A DNA stretch of 64,000 nucleotides from Streptomyces sp. JB150 (GCF_011193355.1 NZ_CP049780.1:3278169-3342168); one strand, 5' to 3'. Numbered from the stretch's first letter, positions 7,526-17,397 are shown. The notes: generated by a model from the letters alone, not told the origin. Numbers and translations are program-made.

Positions 7526-9337
7526 GTGGCCACTGCGGAGCCGACACGCACCGACGACACCGGTCCGGTCCCGGGGGACGGTCCGCGAATACGCGTGCCC
7601 GGCTCCCCGCCGGACCCCTCGCGGCGGACCCCGCGCGACCGCGTGGCCCGCCACCCCGCGCTCCTCGTCACCGCCGTGGCCGGCGTACTGCACATCGTGT
7701 GGTTCTTCACGTTCGCGAACAGCGGCGGGGACCTCGCGGCGCAGGACGCCTGGGCGGAGTTCGTCGGCCGGCACCCCGACTCGGCGTACAACCTGGCCTG
7801 GTACGGCGGGATGCACCCGGTGTCGTACAGCGTGGTGTCGCCGTATCTGATGTCGGTGCTCGGCGTGCGGACCACGATGATGATCGCCGGGACGCTGTCG
7901 GCGGGTCTGCTGACGATGATCCTGGTCCGCAGCCGGGCCGTGCGCGCACCGCTGTGGCCCGCGCTGGCGGGCGTGTTCGGCCTGCTCGGCAACGCGGCCT
8001 CGGGCCGGGTGACCTTCGGTCTGGGCACGCTGTTCGCCCTCGCGGCGGTGGCGGCGGTGTTCTGCTGGCCGTACCGCTGGCGTCACAAGCGCTGGGCGAA
8101 GGCGCTGTGCGCGGCCCCGCTGGCGGCGCTGGCCACCATGTCGTCACCGGTCGCGGGCCTGTTCGTCGGGCTGGTCGCGGTGGCGCTGTTCCTGCAGAAG
8201 CGGCGGCCGGGCGCCTGGGCGCTGGGGCTCGGCCCGAGTGTGGTCGTCGCGGTGTCCGCGTGGGCGTTCCCGTTCTCCGGCACCCAGCCGATGGGGTTCG
8301 GCTCGGCCGTGCTGCCGATGCTGTACGCGCTGCTGGTCCTCCTGCTCGTGCCGCGCGAGTGGGTCACCGTCCGGATCACCTCGGCGGTGTACTTCCTGGC
8401 CGTCCTGCTCGTCTGGCTCATCAGCTCGCAGATCGGCTCGAACATCACGCGGCTGGCGATGCTGTTCGCGGGGGTGGTGCTGGTGGCGGCGCTGCCGTTC
8501 ACGGTGCCGCGCTCGCGCAAGTGGTACGCGCTGGTGGTGTCGTTCGCCGGTTTCGTCGGCTGGATCGGCTTCAAGTCGGTCGACGACGTGGTGCACACCA
8601 CCCCGCGCGCCTCGTGGGCCCGGGAGCTGGCGCCGCTGGTGAACGAGTTGCAGCAGGTCGGCGCCGGCAAGGGCCGGGTGGAGGTGGTCCCGGCCGCCTC
8701 GCACCGGGAGGCCTCGGCGCTCGCCCCGTACGTGAACCTGGCCCGCGGCTGGAACCGCCAGGCCGACATGGAGCGCAACCCGCTCTTCTACGACGACACC
8801 CTGAACTCGGCCAACTATCACCTGTGGCTCAAGCGCTGGGCGGTCCACTTCGTGGTCCTGCCGAAGGACGAGCCGGACGGGGACGGCGGCCAGCGCGAAC
8901 GGGAGCTGGTGCAGCGCGGTCTGCCGTACCTGGAGCAGATCTGGGGCGACGCCAACTGGCAGCTGTTCCGGGTGAAGGACCCCACTCCGCTCGCCGACCC
9001 GCCCGCCACCGTGGAGCGCGCCGAGCAGGGCGAGATGACGCTGCGGGTCGGCCGGCCCGGCCGGATCCTGATCCGGGTGCCGTACTCCCCCTGGCTCCAG
9101 CTGGTCGACGCCGAGGGCAAGGGGGTGGAGGGCCCGCGGGAGACGGAGGAGTCCCGGAGCCGCCCCGAGGGCGAGCCGAAGACGTACGAGAACGTCAACG
9201 GCTGTCTGATGGAGACGGAGGAGGACGAGGAGGGCGACACGTGGACGCTGCTTCTCGCGCCCCGCGCGGGCACCTACCGGCTCGCCTCCCCCTACGACTG
9301 GCCGCGCGGGACGCCGTGCCCAAAGGAGCTGCGCTGA
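7526..9337 (+). CDS. Polytopic membrane protein with large extracytoplasmic C-terminal domain, function unknown
   Basis: GTG 7526 is preceded by GGGGAG 9 bases upstream. The 603-residue product has a short N-terminal tail, then about 10-12 membrane segments from residue 50 to 360 (first HPALLVTAVAGVLHIVWFFTF), then a soluble domain of about 240 residues with YVNLARGWNRQADMERNPLFY and YHLWLKRWAVHFVVLP. The layout resembles GT-C-fold glycosyltransferases and related envelope proteins; no catalytic motif was identified, so no reaction is proposed. A -10-like TAGCGT at 7380-7385 suggests its own promoter with a leader of about 135 bases. The strand matches the carboxypeptidase gene, but the intergenic hairpin argues for separate transcription. 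Confidence 0.8.
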   Translation: MATAEPTRTDDTGPVPGDGPRIRVPGSPPDPSRRTPRDRVARHPALLVTAVAGVLHIVWFFTFANSGGDLAAQDAWAEFVGRHPDSAYNLAWYGGMHPVSYSVVSPYLMSVLGVRTTMMIAGTLSAGLLTMILVRSRAVRAPLWPALAGVFGLLGNAASGRVTFGLGTLFALAAVAAVFCWPYRWRHKRWAKALCAAPLAALATMSSPVAGLFVGLVAVALFLQKRRPGAWALGLGPSVVVAVSAWAFPFSGTQPMGFGSAVLPMLYALLVLLLVPREWVTVRITSAVYFLAVLLVWLISSQIGSNITRLAMLFAGVVLVAALPFTVPRSRKWYALVVSFAGFVGWIGFKSVDDVVHTTPRASWARELAPLVNELQQVGAGKGRVEVVPAASHREASALAPYVNLARGWNRQADMERNPLFYDDTLNSANYHLWLKRWAVHFVVLPKDEPDGDGGQRERELVQRGLPYLEQIWGDANWQLFRVKDPTPLADPPATVERAEQGEMTLRVGRPGRILIRVPYSPWLQLVDAEGKGVEGPRETEESRSRPEGEPKTYENVNGCLMETEEDEEGDTWTLLLAPRAGTYRLASPYDWPRGTPCPKELR

Positions 9338-9499
9338 GGCCCTGATCCAAGGCCCTTTCCGCCCTCCTCGGAGACCACCCGGACTCGTTCAGGTCCGTGA
9401 ACAGAAGTCACCTGGCAGAACGATTTTGCCATCCCTTGACCTTCCGCTTGCTTGTCGTGCCCATGTGACCGCACTCACGATGAGCGGGCCGTTCACAAG

Positions 9500-9521
9500 G
9501 CGGACCCTGAGCGGACCCTGA
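9500..9521 (+). repeat. 11-bp direct repeat just upstream of the symporter gene
   Basis: GCGGACCCTGA occurs twice without a gap (9500-9510, 9511-9521), ending 11 bases before the symporter start. The second copy runs into the AAAGGG that probably serves as ribosome binding site. Its role is unknown. Confidence 0.6.
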
Positions 9522-9532
9522 AAGGGTGGCAC

Positions 9533-11101
9533 ATGAACAGTCTCGACTGGGCCGTGCTCATCGGCTACTTCGGCGTGATGGTGGCCATCGGCATCTGGTC
9601 GCACAAGCGCGTGGACAACGTCAGTGACTTCTTCACCGCCGGCGGCAAGATGCCCTGGTGGCTCTCCGGCATCTCGCACCACATGTCGGGCTACAGCGCG
9701 GTGATGTTCACGGGGTACGCGGGCATCGCCTACACCTACGGCGTCACCTCCTTCGTCACCTGGTCCTTCCCGATCGCCCTGGGCATCGCCATCGGCTCCA
9801 AGCTGTTCGCCCCGCGGATCAACCGGCTCCGCTCCCGCCTCCACGTGGCCTCCCCGCTGGAGTACCTGAAGAACCGCTACGACCTGAAGACCCAGCAGGC
9901 GCTGGCCTGGTCGGGGATGCTGCTGAAGATCGTGGACGTGGGCGCGAAGTGGGCGGCGATCGCCACCCTGCTGTCGGTGTTCACGGGTGTGTCCCTGAAC
10001 CAGGGCATCCTCATCACCGGCAGCATCACCGCCGTCTACTGCACGATCGGCGGCCTGTGGGCCGACGCGCTCACGGAACTGGGCCAGTTCGTCATCCAGT
10101 TCCTCGCCGGCATCGCGATGTTCGTCGCGGTGATCATGGAGCTGAACGACAAGGGCATCGGCTTCCTCGGCGCCTGGGACGAGCCCGAACTCCAGGGCCA
10201 CGGCGAGCCGTTGGTCGGCCCCTACGGCACGGTGTTCCTGCTCGCGTTCCTCTTCATCAAGCTGTTCGAGTACAACGGCGGCATGCTCAACCAGGCCCAG
10301 CGCTACATGGCCACCTCCAGCGCCTACGAGGCCGAGCGCTCGGCGCGGCTGTCGGCGGTGCTGTGGCTGGTGTGGCCGCTGGTCCTGTTCTTCCCGATGT
10401 GGATGTCCCCGCTGCTGGTGGAGTCCCAGAAGTCCGACGGCTCCGACTCCTACGGCCTGATGACCGAACAGCTCCTCCCGCACGGCCTGCTGGGCCTGGT
10501 CATCGTCGGCTTCTTCTCCCACACGATGGCCATGTGCTCCTCGGACGCCAACGCCATCGCCGCCGTCTTCACCCGGGACTGCGCGCCGGTCGTCTGGCGC
10601 CGGGCGCGGGCCTGGAGCGAGGGGCAGGGCCTGCGGGTCGCCCGCGTCACCACGGTCGTCTTCCTCGGCCTGTCGATGGCGGCGGCCACCCAGGTCAACT
10701 CCCCCACGTTCGGCGACATCATCACCGTCGTCATCAAGTGGGTCGCCGGGCTGATGGGCCCCATGGCCATCCCGATGATGCTCGGCCTGCTCCGCCCCTT
10801 CCGCCGCTCCGGCCCGACGGCGGCCCTCACCAGCTGGGCGACCGGCCTGTTCGCCTTCTGGCTGGTCAACTACCCCATCCACTGGAACCTCGACGGCGGC
10901 GTCCCGCTCCAGTACCAGGTCTCGATCCCGCTCGCCGTCTCCCTCGTCCTCTACATCCTCATCGGCTACCTCAAGCCGGAGGACACCCCGGAGCGCCTGG
11001 CCGTCATCGAACGCATCAACACGGACGACGACGGCACCGGCACGGCGGCGCCGGTCCCGGCCCAGCAGGACGGCACCCCGGGCGTCCCGGTCAAGGACTG
11101 A
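9533..11101 (+). CDS. Sodium:solute symporter (SSS family)
   Basis: The 522-residue protein has the SSS/SGLT layout of about 13 membrane helices. The N-terminus (SLDWAVLIGYFGVMVAIGIW) is followed by VDNVSDFFTAGGKMPWWLSG and SGYSAVMFTGYAGIAYTYG, both typical of the family, and FFSHTMAMCSSDANAIAA matches the conserved core region. It imports a solute with sodium; the substrate cannot be told from sequence alone. ATG 9533 is preceded by AAAGGGTGG. The last 40 residues are a hydrophilic cytoplasmic tail. It is transcribed alone and converges on the PNPOx-family gene across a strong dyad. Confidence 0.9.
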   Translation: MNSLDWAVLIGYFGVMVAIGIWSHKRVDNVSDFFTAGGKMPWWLSGISHHMSGYSAVMFTGYAGIAYTYGVTSFVTWSFPIALGIAIGSKLFAPRINRLRSRLHVASPLEYLKNRYDLKTQQALAWSGMLLKIVDVGAKWAAIATLLSVFTGVSLNQGILITGSITAVYCTIGGLWADALTELGQFVIQFLAGIAMFVAVIMELNDKGIGFLGAWDEPELQGHGEPLVGPYGTVFLLAFLFIKLFEYNGGMLNQAQRYMATSSAYEAERSARLSAVLWLVWPLVLFFPMWMSPLLVESQKSDGSDSYGLMTEQLLPHGLLGLVIVGFFSHTMAMCSSDANAIAAVFTRDCAPVVWRRARAWSEGQGLRVARVTTVVFLGLSMAAATQVNSPTFGDIITVVIKWVAGLMGPMAIPMMLGLLRPFRRSGPTAALTSWATGLFAFWLVNYPIHWNLDGGVPLQYQVSIPLAVSLVLYILIGYLKPEDTPERLAVIERINTDDDGTGTAAPVPAQQDGTPGVPVKD

Positions 11102-11130
11102 CCCGGCCCCGGGCCACCGCGCCTGGGGTC

Positions 11131-11173
11131 ACGACCGCCCGTGACACGGCCGCCCGGGCGGTCGTCCGTGTCA
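11131..11173. terminator. Interleaved inverted repeats between convergent genes
   Basis: ACGACCGCCCG (11131-11141) pairs with CGGGCGGTCGT (11155-11165), and TGACACGG (11142-11149) pairs with CCGTGTCA (11166-11173). The two stems overlap and cannot easily form together. The second stem reaches into the stop codon of the leftward PNPOx gene. It is likely a bidirectional terminator. Confidence 0.65.
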
Positions 11174-11833
11174 CGGCCACAGCAGGGTGCGTGTCCAGCG
11201 GTCGCCGTCGCGGCGGTACACCAGCCGTACGTGCCGTCGCCGGGCGTCCCCCTGGAAGAACTCGGCCTCCTCGGGGCGCAGGCGGTAGAGGGTCCAGGTC
11301 GGGGCCGGGGTGTGCGGGGCGCGCTCGGCGCGGGCCCAGGCCGCGTCGGAGGCCCGCGCCAACTCGTCCAGGGAGTCGAGGGGTTCGCTCTGCCTGCCGG
11401 TCAGGGCGGCGGCGAGGGCGCCGGTGGAGCGGGCGTGCAGATCGGCCTGGGCCTCCTCGGGCGGGGCGGTGGTGACCCGGCCGCGCACCCGGATCTGGCG
11501 GGCCTGCGCCGGCCAGTAGAAGCCGAGGGCGGCATACGGGCGGGCGGCGAGGTGGCGGCCCTTGCGGCTGCCGGCGTGGCTCGCGAAGCTCCAGCCGTGC
11601 GCCGCGTCGGCGCCGTGCAGCATCACCGTGCGGACGTCGGGCAGGCCCTGCTCGTCGGCCGTGGCCAGGGACATGGTGTGCGGCTCGGGCTGTCCGGCGG
11701 CGACCGCCTGCGCGAACCACGTGGTGAACAGGTCGAGCGGGTCGTCGGGTGCCGTGGCCGGGTCGAAGGAGGGCAGGGGGTCGAGGTCCCACACCCGCAG
11801 GGACCGCAGCAGTTCGTCAAGGTCCGGTGCCAT
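11171..11833 (-). CDS. Pyridoxamine 5'-phosphate oxidase-family flavoprotein (PdxH paralogue)
   Basis: The 220-residue protein has the split-barrel FMN fold of PNPOx: PHTMSLATADEQGLPDVRTVMLHG, WSFASHAGSRKGRHLAARPYAALGFYW, ARQIRVRGRV, and a C-terminal dimerisation segment RRRHVRLVYRRDGDRW ending in LLWP. The canonical pdxH gene is at 60373-61062, so this is a paralogue that may act on another substrate (PhzG-like or unknown). A hexamer GATACT 6 bases before the ATG and no ribosome binding site suggest a leaderless mRNA. It is followed by a shared dyad with the convergent symporter gene. Confidence 0.85.
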   Translation of the reverse strand: MAPDLDELLRSLRVWDLDPLPSFDPATAPDDPLDLFTTWFAQAVAAGQPEPHTMSLATADEQGLPDVRTVMLHGADAAHGWSFASHAGSRKGRHLAARPYAALGFYWPAQARQIRVRGRVTTAPPEEAQADLHARSTGALAAALTGRQSEPLDSLDELARASDAAWARAERAPHTPAPTWTLYRLRPEEAEFFQGDARRRHVRLVYRRDGDRWTRTLLWP

Positions 11834-11861
11834 GGCCCGAGTATCGCCGCATCCGCCGGCG

Positions 11862-12488
11862 TCAGACGGTGGCCAGCCGCTGGAGCAGCAGGAACGCCCC
11901 GATGCCCAGCATCGCGGCGCCGGAGGTACGGGTGACCGCGCGGGCGGCGGCCGGGCGGGCGCCGAGGACGGCGCGGGCCAGCAGGCCGACCGTGAGGTAG
12001 ACGGCGGCGCAGCACGCCATGTGCAGCAGGCCGAGCGCGGTGGTCTGCACGGGCACCGGCAGGTGGTGGCCCTCCAGGGTGAGGAACTGCGGCAGCAGTG
12101 ACAGGTAGAGGAGCAGGCCCTTCGGGTTGAGGCCGCTGATCGTCGCGCCCCGCAGGAAGGTTCGGCGCCGGCCGGTGGGCGGGCCGGCCGGGTCCGCGGC
12201 GCCCGGCACGGCCGGCCGCCGCAGCACTCCCCAGCCCAGCCACACCAGGTACGCCGCGCCCGCCACCGTCAGCGCGGTGAGCAGCGCCGGGGATCCGGCG
12301 ACCAGCACCGCGAGGCCCGCCGCCGCGAGGACCGTGTGCAGGGCGTAGCCGGTGACCAGGCCCGCGACCGCCGGGACCGGGGAGCGGTCGCGCAGGCCGG
12401 CGGAGATCACGTACGCCCAGTCGGCGCCCGGTACGCAGACCAGCAGGAGGTCCAGAGCGAGGAAGGAGAGGAGGGAGGCCGAGTCCAT
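11862..12488 (-). CDS. LysE-family amino-acid exporter
   Basis: Starting at ATG 12488, the 208-residue protein has about six membrane segments and the LysE/RhtB signature near the N-terminus (LLSFLALDLLLVCVPGADWAYVISAGLRD, with the conserved PG), then GATISGLNPKGLLLYLSLLPQFL. It would export an amino acid or analogue. TAATGT lies 7 bases upstream of the ATG with no Shine-Dalgarno, so it is probably leaderless. It is divergent from an Lrp/AsnC regulator across 82 bp, the standard arrangement for Lrp-controlled exporters. Confidence 0.9.
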   Translation of the reverse strand: MDSASLLSFLALDLLLVCVPGADWAYVISAGLRDRSPVPAVAGLVTGYALHTVLAAAGLAVLVAGSPALLTALTVAGAAYLVWLGWGVLRRPAVPGAADPAGPPTGRRRTFLRGATISGLNPKGLLLYLSLLPQFLTLEGHHLPVPVQTTALGLLHMACCAAVYLTVGLLARAVLGARPAAARAVTRTSGAAMLGIGAFLLLQRLATV

Positions 12489-12570
12489 ACCGGGGACATT
12501 AGGCGGGAATGCACCGAAAGTGTTCCCGTTCTTTCTCCGCCGACCCGCACACTGAGGCAGGATTTCCCGC
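12489..12570. promoter_or_regulatory. Shared lysE/lrp divergent promoter region
   Basis: The 82-bp gap holds a TAATGT hexamer facing left (12501-12496), 7 bases from the exporter start, and CAGGAT facing right (12558-12563), 7 bases from the regulator start, so both transcripts may be leaderless. An operator for the Lrp protein is expected here by analogy; no clear dyad was found. Confidence 0.5.
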
Positions 12571-13023
12571 ATGGACGACGTGGACCGGAAAATCCTTGCC
12601 GAGCTGCAGCAGGACGGGCGGCTGACCGTGACCGAGCTGGCCGCGCGGGTGCGGCTCAGCGTCTCGCCGTGCCACCGGCGGCTGCGCGAGCTGGAGCGGT
12701 CGGGAGCGATCAGCGGCTACCGGGCCGTGGTGGACCCGGCCGCGGTGGGGCTGACCTTCGAGGCGCTGGTCTTCGTCTCGATGCGGCAGGAGGACCGGGA
12801 GACGGTCGCCGGGTTCGAGCGGGCGCTGACCGAGGTGCCGGAGGTGCTGGAGGCGCAGCGGCTGTTCGGGGAGCCGGACTATCTGCTGCGGGTGGTGGCG
12901 GCGGATCTGGCCGCCTACCAGCGGCTGTACGACGAGCGGCTGGCCACGCTGCCCGGGGTGCAGCGGCTGACGTCCACGCTGGTGATGAAGCACGTGGTGC
13001 GGGACCGGCCCCTGCCCGCGTAG
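12571..13023 (+). CDS. Lrp/AsnC-family transcriptional regulator
   Basis: The 150-residue protein is full length for the family. The N-terminal helix-turn-helix reads VDRKILAELQQDGRLTVTELA, then LSVSPCHRRLRELERSGAISGY; the rest is the RAM ligand-binding/oligomerisation domain (EVLEAQRLFGEPDYLLRVVAADLAAY). Such proteins sense an amino acid and control its uptake, use or export. The divergent LysE exporter is the obvious target (inference). No Shine-Dalgarno sequence precedes the ATG. Confidence 0.92.
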   Translation: MDDVDRKILAELQQDGRLTVTELAARVRLSVSPCHRRLRELERSGAISGYRAVVDPAAVGLTFEALVFVSMRQEDRETVAGFERALTEVPEVLEAQRLFGEPDYLLRVVAADLAAYQRLYDERLATLPGVQRLTSTLVMKHVVRDRPLPA

Positions 13024-13111
13024 CGCCGCGCGGGTCCGTGGCTCCCCGCGCCCCTTCCGGGGCGCATGACAGGACGGGGGGGGAGACGGGGGTCCGCCGT
13101 CGCGCGACCCG

Positions 13112-13753
13112 CTACTTCGCGGGCTTCCTGCCCGTGATGCCGAGGTGCACCAACAGGGCCAGGGCGGGCTTGAGTTCGTTCTGCTTGACGCCCGCGAGGC
13201 CCTTCTGGTGGCCGGCCACCGCGGCGAGCATCGCGACGATCGAGCCGGCCATCGCCGCGGCGCTGACGTCCTTGTCGACCCGGCCCTTGGCCTGCAGCTC
13301 GGACACCGCTTCCGCGAGGGAGGTGTTGACCGAGCTGAGGATCTTCGTGCGGATCTTGTGGAACCGCTTGTCGCCCTCGGCGGCGCCGAGGTCGATGACG
13401 CGCAGGATCGCGTCGTTCTTGCGCCAGAACTCCAGGAATCCGTCCACGAGTTCCTGCGCGGTCTGCCAGCCCGCCTTGCCGGCCCAGGTGCGTCCCTCGA
13501 CCAGTCCGGTCAACGCGGCGCTCTCGCCCGCCATTTGCTCGGCGATCTCCAGGACGGCGCCCTCGACGTCCGGGAAGTACTGGTAGAACGTCGCGGGCGA
13601 AGTGCCTGCCTTCCGGGCGACATCGATGACCTTGACGTCCCGGTAGGGAGAGGAGCTGAGCATCTCGCTGAGGCAGTCGAGCAGCTTCTGCCGCGTCGCC
13701 TGCCCGCGCCGGCCGGCCACGCGGCCGTCGACGGTACGCACTTGTCCTGTCAT
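13112..13753 (-). CDS. TetR-family transcriptional regulator
   Basis: The 213-residue protein carries a TetR DNA-binding domain at residues about 15-65 (ATRQKLLDCLSEML, VKVIDVARKAGTSPATFYQYF) and a helical ligand domain. TAAGCT (on the minus strand, 13765-13760) ends 6 bases before the ATG and no ribosome binding site is seen, so translation is probably leaderless. It is divergent from the VOC-family gene. As I recall, a TetR gene lies at this place beside afsK in S. coelicolor too. The ligand is unknown. Confidence 0.9.
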   Translation of the reverse strand: MTGQVRTVDGRVAGRRGQATRQKLLDCLSEMLSSSPYRDVKVIDVARKAGTSPATFYQYFPDVEGAVLEIAEQMAGESAALTGLVEGRTWAGKAGWQTAQELVDGFLEFWRKNDAILRVIDLGAAEGDKRFHKIRTKILSSVNTSLAEAVSELQAKGRVDKDVSAAAMAGSIVAMLAAVAGHQKGLAGVKQNELKPALALLVHLGITGRKPAK

Positions 13754-13875
13754 GCCGTCAGCTTACCGAGGGGGGGTGGGAGCGCTATTCGGCCGACTGC
13801 AAATGGGGTGCGCGAGGGCTTCGAGGGCTGTGTGCCTGGTGAGCGGGGTGCGCGGGGCGCCGCTACGTTGACTGC

Positions 13876-14610
13876 ATGGCCGAAAACAGGGCATCTGCTC
13901 ACCAAGAGGGATACACCGAGGGCGTCCCGTGCTGGGTCGACGCCCAGCTCGCCGACGTGGCGGCGGGCAGGCGGTTCTACGGCGAGCTCTTCGGGTGGTC
14001 CTTCGAGGAGGCGTACGGCGGGAGCGTGTGGGCGCGCCTGGACGGGCGGCCGGTCGCCGCGCTCGCACAGAAGGCGGACGGGCGGCTGCCCACCGTGTGG
14101 ACGGTGTACTTCGCGACGCCGGACGCCGAGGGCCTGGCCCGGCGGATCCTGGCGGCCGGCGGGCAGGTGGTGACCGCGCCGGTGCCGGTCGGCGAGCTGG
14201 GTGTCGCCGCGCTCGCCACCGATCCCGAGGGCGCCGTGTTCGGCCTGTGGCAGGCGGGCTCCCACCAGGGTTTCGGGCGCCGTCACGAGCCCGGCACGTT
14301 CGGCTGGGCGGAGCTGTACGCGCGGGACACCGCCGCCGCGAACGGCTTCTACGGCGGTCTCTTCCACGACGCCCTGTTCGGCCCGGACGCCGAGCCCGAC
14401 TTCGGCCGCGCCCCGCTCACCGACGTCTTCCCCGCCGAGATGCCGCCGCACTTCCTGGTGCACTTCCGGGTGGCGGACTGCGCGGCCGCGCTCGCCGAGG
14501 TGACCCGGCTCGGCGGGCGGGTGCAGGCGGGCCCGTTCGAGACGTCGTACGGCACGGTGGGCGTGATCACGGACGACCAGGGGGCGTCGTTCGCGGTGCT
14601 CCAGCGCTGA
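13876..14610 (+). CDS. VOC (glyoxalase/bleomycin-resistance fold) protein with two domains
   Basis: The 244-residue protein is a tandem of two VOC modules, about residues 13-120 (PCWVDAQLADVAAGRRFYGELFGWSFEE) and 130-243 (GTFGWAELYARDTAAANGFYGGLF). The double form resembles hydroxylase-like VOC proteins such as CFP-30B homologues. Ligand and reaction are unknown. TACGTT (13864-13869) ends 6 bases before the ATG, indicating a leaderless transcript. It is divergent from the TetR gene and lies upstream of afsK. Confidence 0.85.
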   Translation: MAENRASAHQEGYTEGVPCWVDAQLADVAAGRRFYGELFGWSFEEAYGGSVWARLDGRPVAALAQKADGRLPTVWTVYFATPDAEGLARRILAAGGQVVTAPVPVGELGVAALATDPEGAVFGLWQAGSHQGFGRRHEPGTFGWAELYARDTAAANGFYGGLFHDALFGPDAEPDFGRAPLTDVFPAEMPPHFLVHFRVADCAAALAEVTRLGGRVQAGPFETSYGTVGVITDDQGASFAVLQR

Positions 14611-14812
14611 AACCGGCCACGCCGGGTCCGGTCCTACCAGGGTTTTTGTGGCGATATCAGGTGAGACACCCCGTTTCTCACCGGGTTCGCAACCTGCGCC
14701 CCGGCCAGGAAGAATCGGGGTGCGTGCCGCCACGGCGGTGCGGTGGTGAGACGCTGCACGGGGTCGCGTACATATGTGGGTGACGCGGCTCGTACGGGGA
14801 GGTGGCAGGCAA

Positions 14813-17239
14813 GTGGTGGATCAGCTGACACAGCACGATCCGCGGCGCATCGGGCCGTTCGAGGTGCTGGGACGGCTGGGGGCCGGCGGCATGGGGCTGG
14901 TCTATCTCGCGCGCTCGGCGTCCGGCCGGCGCGTGGCGATCAAGACGGTCCGCACCGAGCTGGCCGAGGACCAGCTGTTCCGGGTCCGCTTCACCCGTGA
15001 GGTGGAGGCGGCCCGCGCGGTCTCCGGCTTCTACACGGCGGCCGTGGTCGACGCCGACCCGCGCGCCGCGGTGCCGTGGCTGGCCACCGCGTACGTGCCC
15101 GCGCCCTCCCTCGAGGAGATAGTGAACGACTGCGGTCCGCTGCCCGCGCAGGCGGTGCGCTGGCTGGCGGCGGGCGTGGCGGAGGCGCTCCAGTCGATCC
15201 ACGGCGCCGGACTGGTCCACCGGGACCTGAAGCCGTCGAACGTGCTGGTCGTGGAGGACGGCCCGCGGGTGATCGACTTCGGCATCGCGTCCGGCGTGTC
15301 GAACACCCGTTTGACGATGACCAACGTCGCGGTCGGCACCCCCGCCTACATGTCCCCCGAGCAGGCCAAGGACTCCCGCAGTGTGACGGGCGCCTCCGAC
15401 GTCTTCTCCCTCGGCTCCACCCTCGTCTTCGCCGCCACCGGCCACCCGCCCTTCCACGGCGCCAACCCGGTCGAGACCGTCTTCATGCTGCTGCGCGAGG
15501 GCCCGGACCTCGACGGCCTGCCCGACGAGCTGCGCCCGCTGATCGAGTCCTGTATGCAGATGGACCCGGCGGCCCGGCCCACCCCGGCCGACCTCCAGGC
15601 CCAGCTCGCCCCGCATCTGTTCGGCTCCGGCTCCGACGACAGCGGGACGGCGTCGGCGTGGCTGCCCGAGCGGGCCGTCGCCCTCATCGAGGCCCGCCGC
15701 GGCGGCCGCCCCGCGGTCAAGCCCGCGTCCGGCGGGCACTCCGGTGGCCGGCACGGCGGCCACTCGGGCGGGCGCGGCGCCGGACGCGGCGGCTCCGCCG
15801 TACCGCCCCCGCCGCCGCACGACCCGGTCGTCCCGGCCCCGGTCGGCGCCCCGCCCGTCCCGGTCGGAGCGCCCCCGGTCCCCGGCCCTTCCGCCGCGCC
15901 CGACAGCGGGCCGATCCGGCTGGCCGGCGCCGCCGTGCCCATCGGGCCCGGACCGCGCGTCGCCGACGCCCGCGCCGCCGCCGTCAAGGCGCCCCCGCCG
16001 GAGGCCGGTCTCGCCGCCTCCTGGTCGAAGCCGCGCCCCGGCGTGGGCGGCGCCGACCCGGCCGTGACCGCGCCGCCGGCGCCCCCCGTGCCGCCGGAGC
16101 CGGCCGCGAGGGGCTGGCGTCCGTGGCGGTTCCGCATGTCGAACGACGTGTGGGGCACCCCGGCCGTGGCCGGCGACCTCGTGTACGTCACCTCCTTCGA
16201 GGTGCACGCCCTCGACGTGGCCACCGGCCGCCGCCGCTTCAAGACCCGCGACGTCGCCTGGTCGATGGCGGTCGCGGACGGCAGGATCCACGCCTCCGAC
16301 GGGCCCACCCTGTTCGCGCTGGACGCCCGCGAGGGCACCGACCTGTGGCGGCTGTCCACGGACGCCTGGGTGTACTCCCTCAAGGCCGAGCGCGGCACCG
16401 TCGTCACCGGCACGCGCGGCGGCGGCGTCCAGGCGTGGGAGGCCGTCAACGGCCGCAAGCTGTGGGAGATCACCGGCTGCCAGACCGACTTCGAGTCCCC
16501 GGAGGCGGGCCCGGCCCTGCACGACGGCACCGTCTACCTCTGGCAGGACGCCCGGCTGCGCGCCCTCGACGCCCGCACCGGCGACGAGCGCTGGTCCTAC
16601 CCGATCGGCGACGCGGCCTCCTGCGGCGGCGTGCCGGTCCGGGTCACGCCCGCGCCCGACGGCTACGTCTACGTCTCGGCGGGCACCCGCGTCCTCGCCG
16701 TGGACGTCGCGAGCGGCCACGTGCGCTGGCACTTCGAGGCCCCGGCGGTGTTCCTCTCCCCGCCCGCCTTCGCGCCCGGCCCCGCGGTCACCGGCGGCGG
16801 CGTCTACCTCGCCGACTACCTCGGCACGGTCTACGCCCTGGACGCCACCGACGGCCGCGACCGCTGGCGCATCGCCACCGAGGCCCGGGCCTCGGTCGAG
16901 CCGGTGCTGGTCGCGGCGGGCCACGTCCACGTGGGCAGCGGCACCGGCCTGTACACGCTGGACGCCGTCACCGGCACCCCGAAGTGGCGCTTCCAGGCGG
17001 GCGGTGACATCGTCGGCGCCCCGGCGGTGGCCGAGGGCCGCATCCACTTCGGCTCCACGGACCACCTGCTGTACACCCTGAAGGCCGACGACGGCCGGCT
17101 GCGCTGGAAGCTGGCGACCGGCGGGGAGATCACCGGCTCGCCGGTGGTCAAGGACGGCATCGTGTACGCGTGCAGCAAGGACCGCTGCGTCTACGCGCTG
17201 GACGCCGAGAAGGGCACGGGCACCGCTCGGACCGCGTGA
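14813..17239 (+). CDS. afsK: AfsK, serine/threonine protein kinase with PQQ-type beta-propeller
   Basis: GTG 14813 is chosen over the longer ATG 14774 because GGGGAGG (14797-14802) lies 10 bases upstream; it gives 808 residues, close to the S. coelicolor protein. Residues about 14-275 form the kinase domain: glycine loop LGAGGMG, VAIKT lysine, H136-R-D138, D155-F-G. A Pro/Gly/Ala-rich linker (about 300-430) leads to a C-terminal propeller of repeated ALDxxTGRxRW blades. AfsK is a membrane-associated Hanks-type kinase that autophosphorylates and phosphorylates AfsR, and it also influences polar growth through DivIVA (family knowledge). afsS and afsR lie about 1 kb downstream on the other strand. 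Confidence 0.96.
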   Translation: MVDQLTQHDPRRIGPFEVLGRLGAGGMGLVYLARSASGRRVAIKTVRTELAEDQLFRVRFTREVEAARAVSGFYTAAVVDADPRAAVPWLATAYVPAPSLEEIVNDCGPLPAQAVRWLAAGVAEALQSIHGAGLVHRDLKPSNVLVVEDGPRVIDFGIASGVSNTRLTMTNVAVGTPAYMSPEQAKDSRSVTGASDVFSLGSTLVFAATGHPPFHGANPVETVFMLLREGPDLDGLPDELRPLIESCMQMDPAARPTPADLQAQLAPHLFGSGSDDSGTASAWLPERAVALIEARRGGRPAVKPASGGHSGGRHGGHSGGRGAGRGGSAVPPPPPHDPVVPAPVGAPPVPVGAPPVPGPSAAPDSGPIRLAGAAVPIGPGPRVADARAAAVKAPPPEAGLAASWSKPRPGVGGADPAVTAPPAPPVPPEPAARGWRPWRFRMSNDVWGTPAVAGDLVYVTSFEVHALDVATGRRRFKTRDVAWSMAVADGRIHASDGPTLFALDAREGTDLWRLSTDAWVYSLKAERGTVVTGTRGGGVQAWEAVNGRKLWEITGCQTDFESPEAGPALHDGTVYLWQDARLRALDARTGDERWSYPIGDAASCGGVPVRVTPAPDGYVYVSAGTRVLAVDVASGHVRWHFEAPAVFLSPPAFAPGPAVTGGGVYLADYLGTVYALDATDGRDRWRIATEARASVEPVLVAAGHVHVGSGTGLYTLDAVTGTPKWRFQAGGDIVGAPAVAEGRIHFGSTDHLLYTLKADDGRLRWKLATGGEITGSPVVKDGIVYACSKDRCVYALDAEKGTGTARTA

Positions 17240-17397
17240 GATCCGCGGGCCGCGGGAGACGCGGGGACGGCCGTCGCAAGGGCACGGAAGGGGGTCCAGA
17301 CGGCGGCCGTCGCACGCGGTGAGCGGGCGGAGAGTCCTGCACCGCTCCGGCACCCGACGCTACGCCCGGTGCGCGGGGACCGCCACGCGAGCTGCGC

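Noticed and set aside
4680..7547. A 955-codon frame antisense to the carboxypeptidase gene
   Set aside because: Low-complexity translation produced by codon bias on the other strand; no start signal and no recognisable domain.
11131..11173. Reading the interleaved stems as an H-type pseudoknot
   Set aside because: The connecting loops would be 0, 5 and 0 bases for stems of 11 and 8 bp, which is not sterically reasonable.
14678..17353. An 891-codon reading frame antisense to afsK
   Set aside because: It is the complement of a GC-biased real gene; the translation is Arg/Gly/Ala-rich without domains, while afsK shows intact kinase and propeller motifs.
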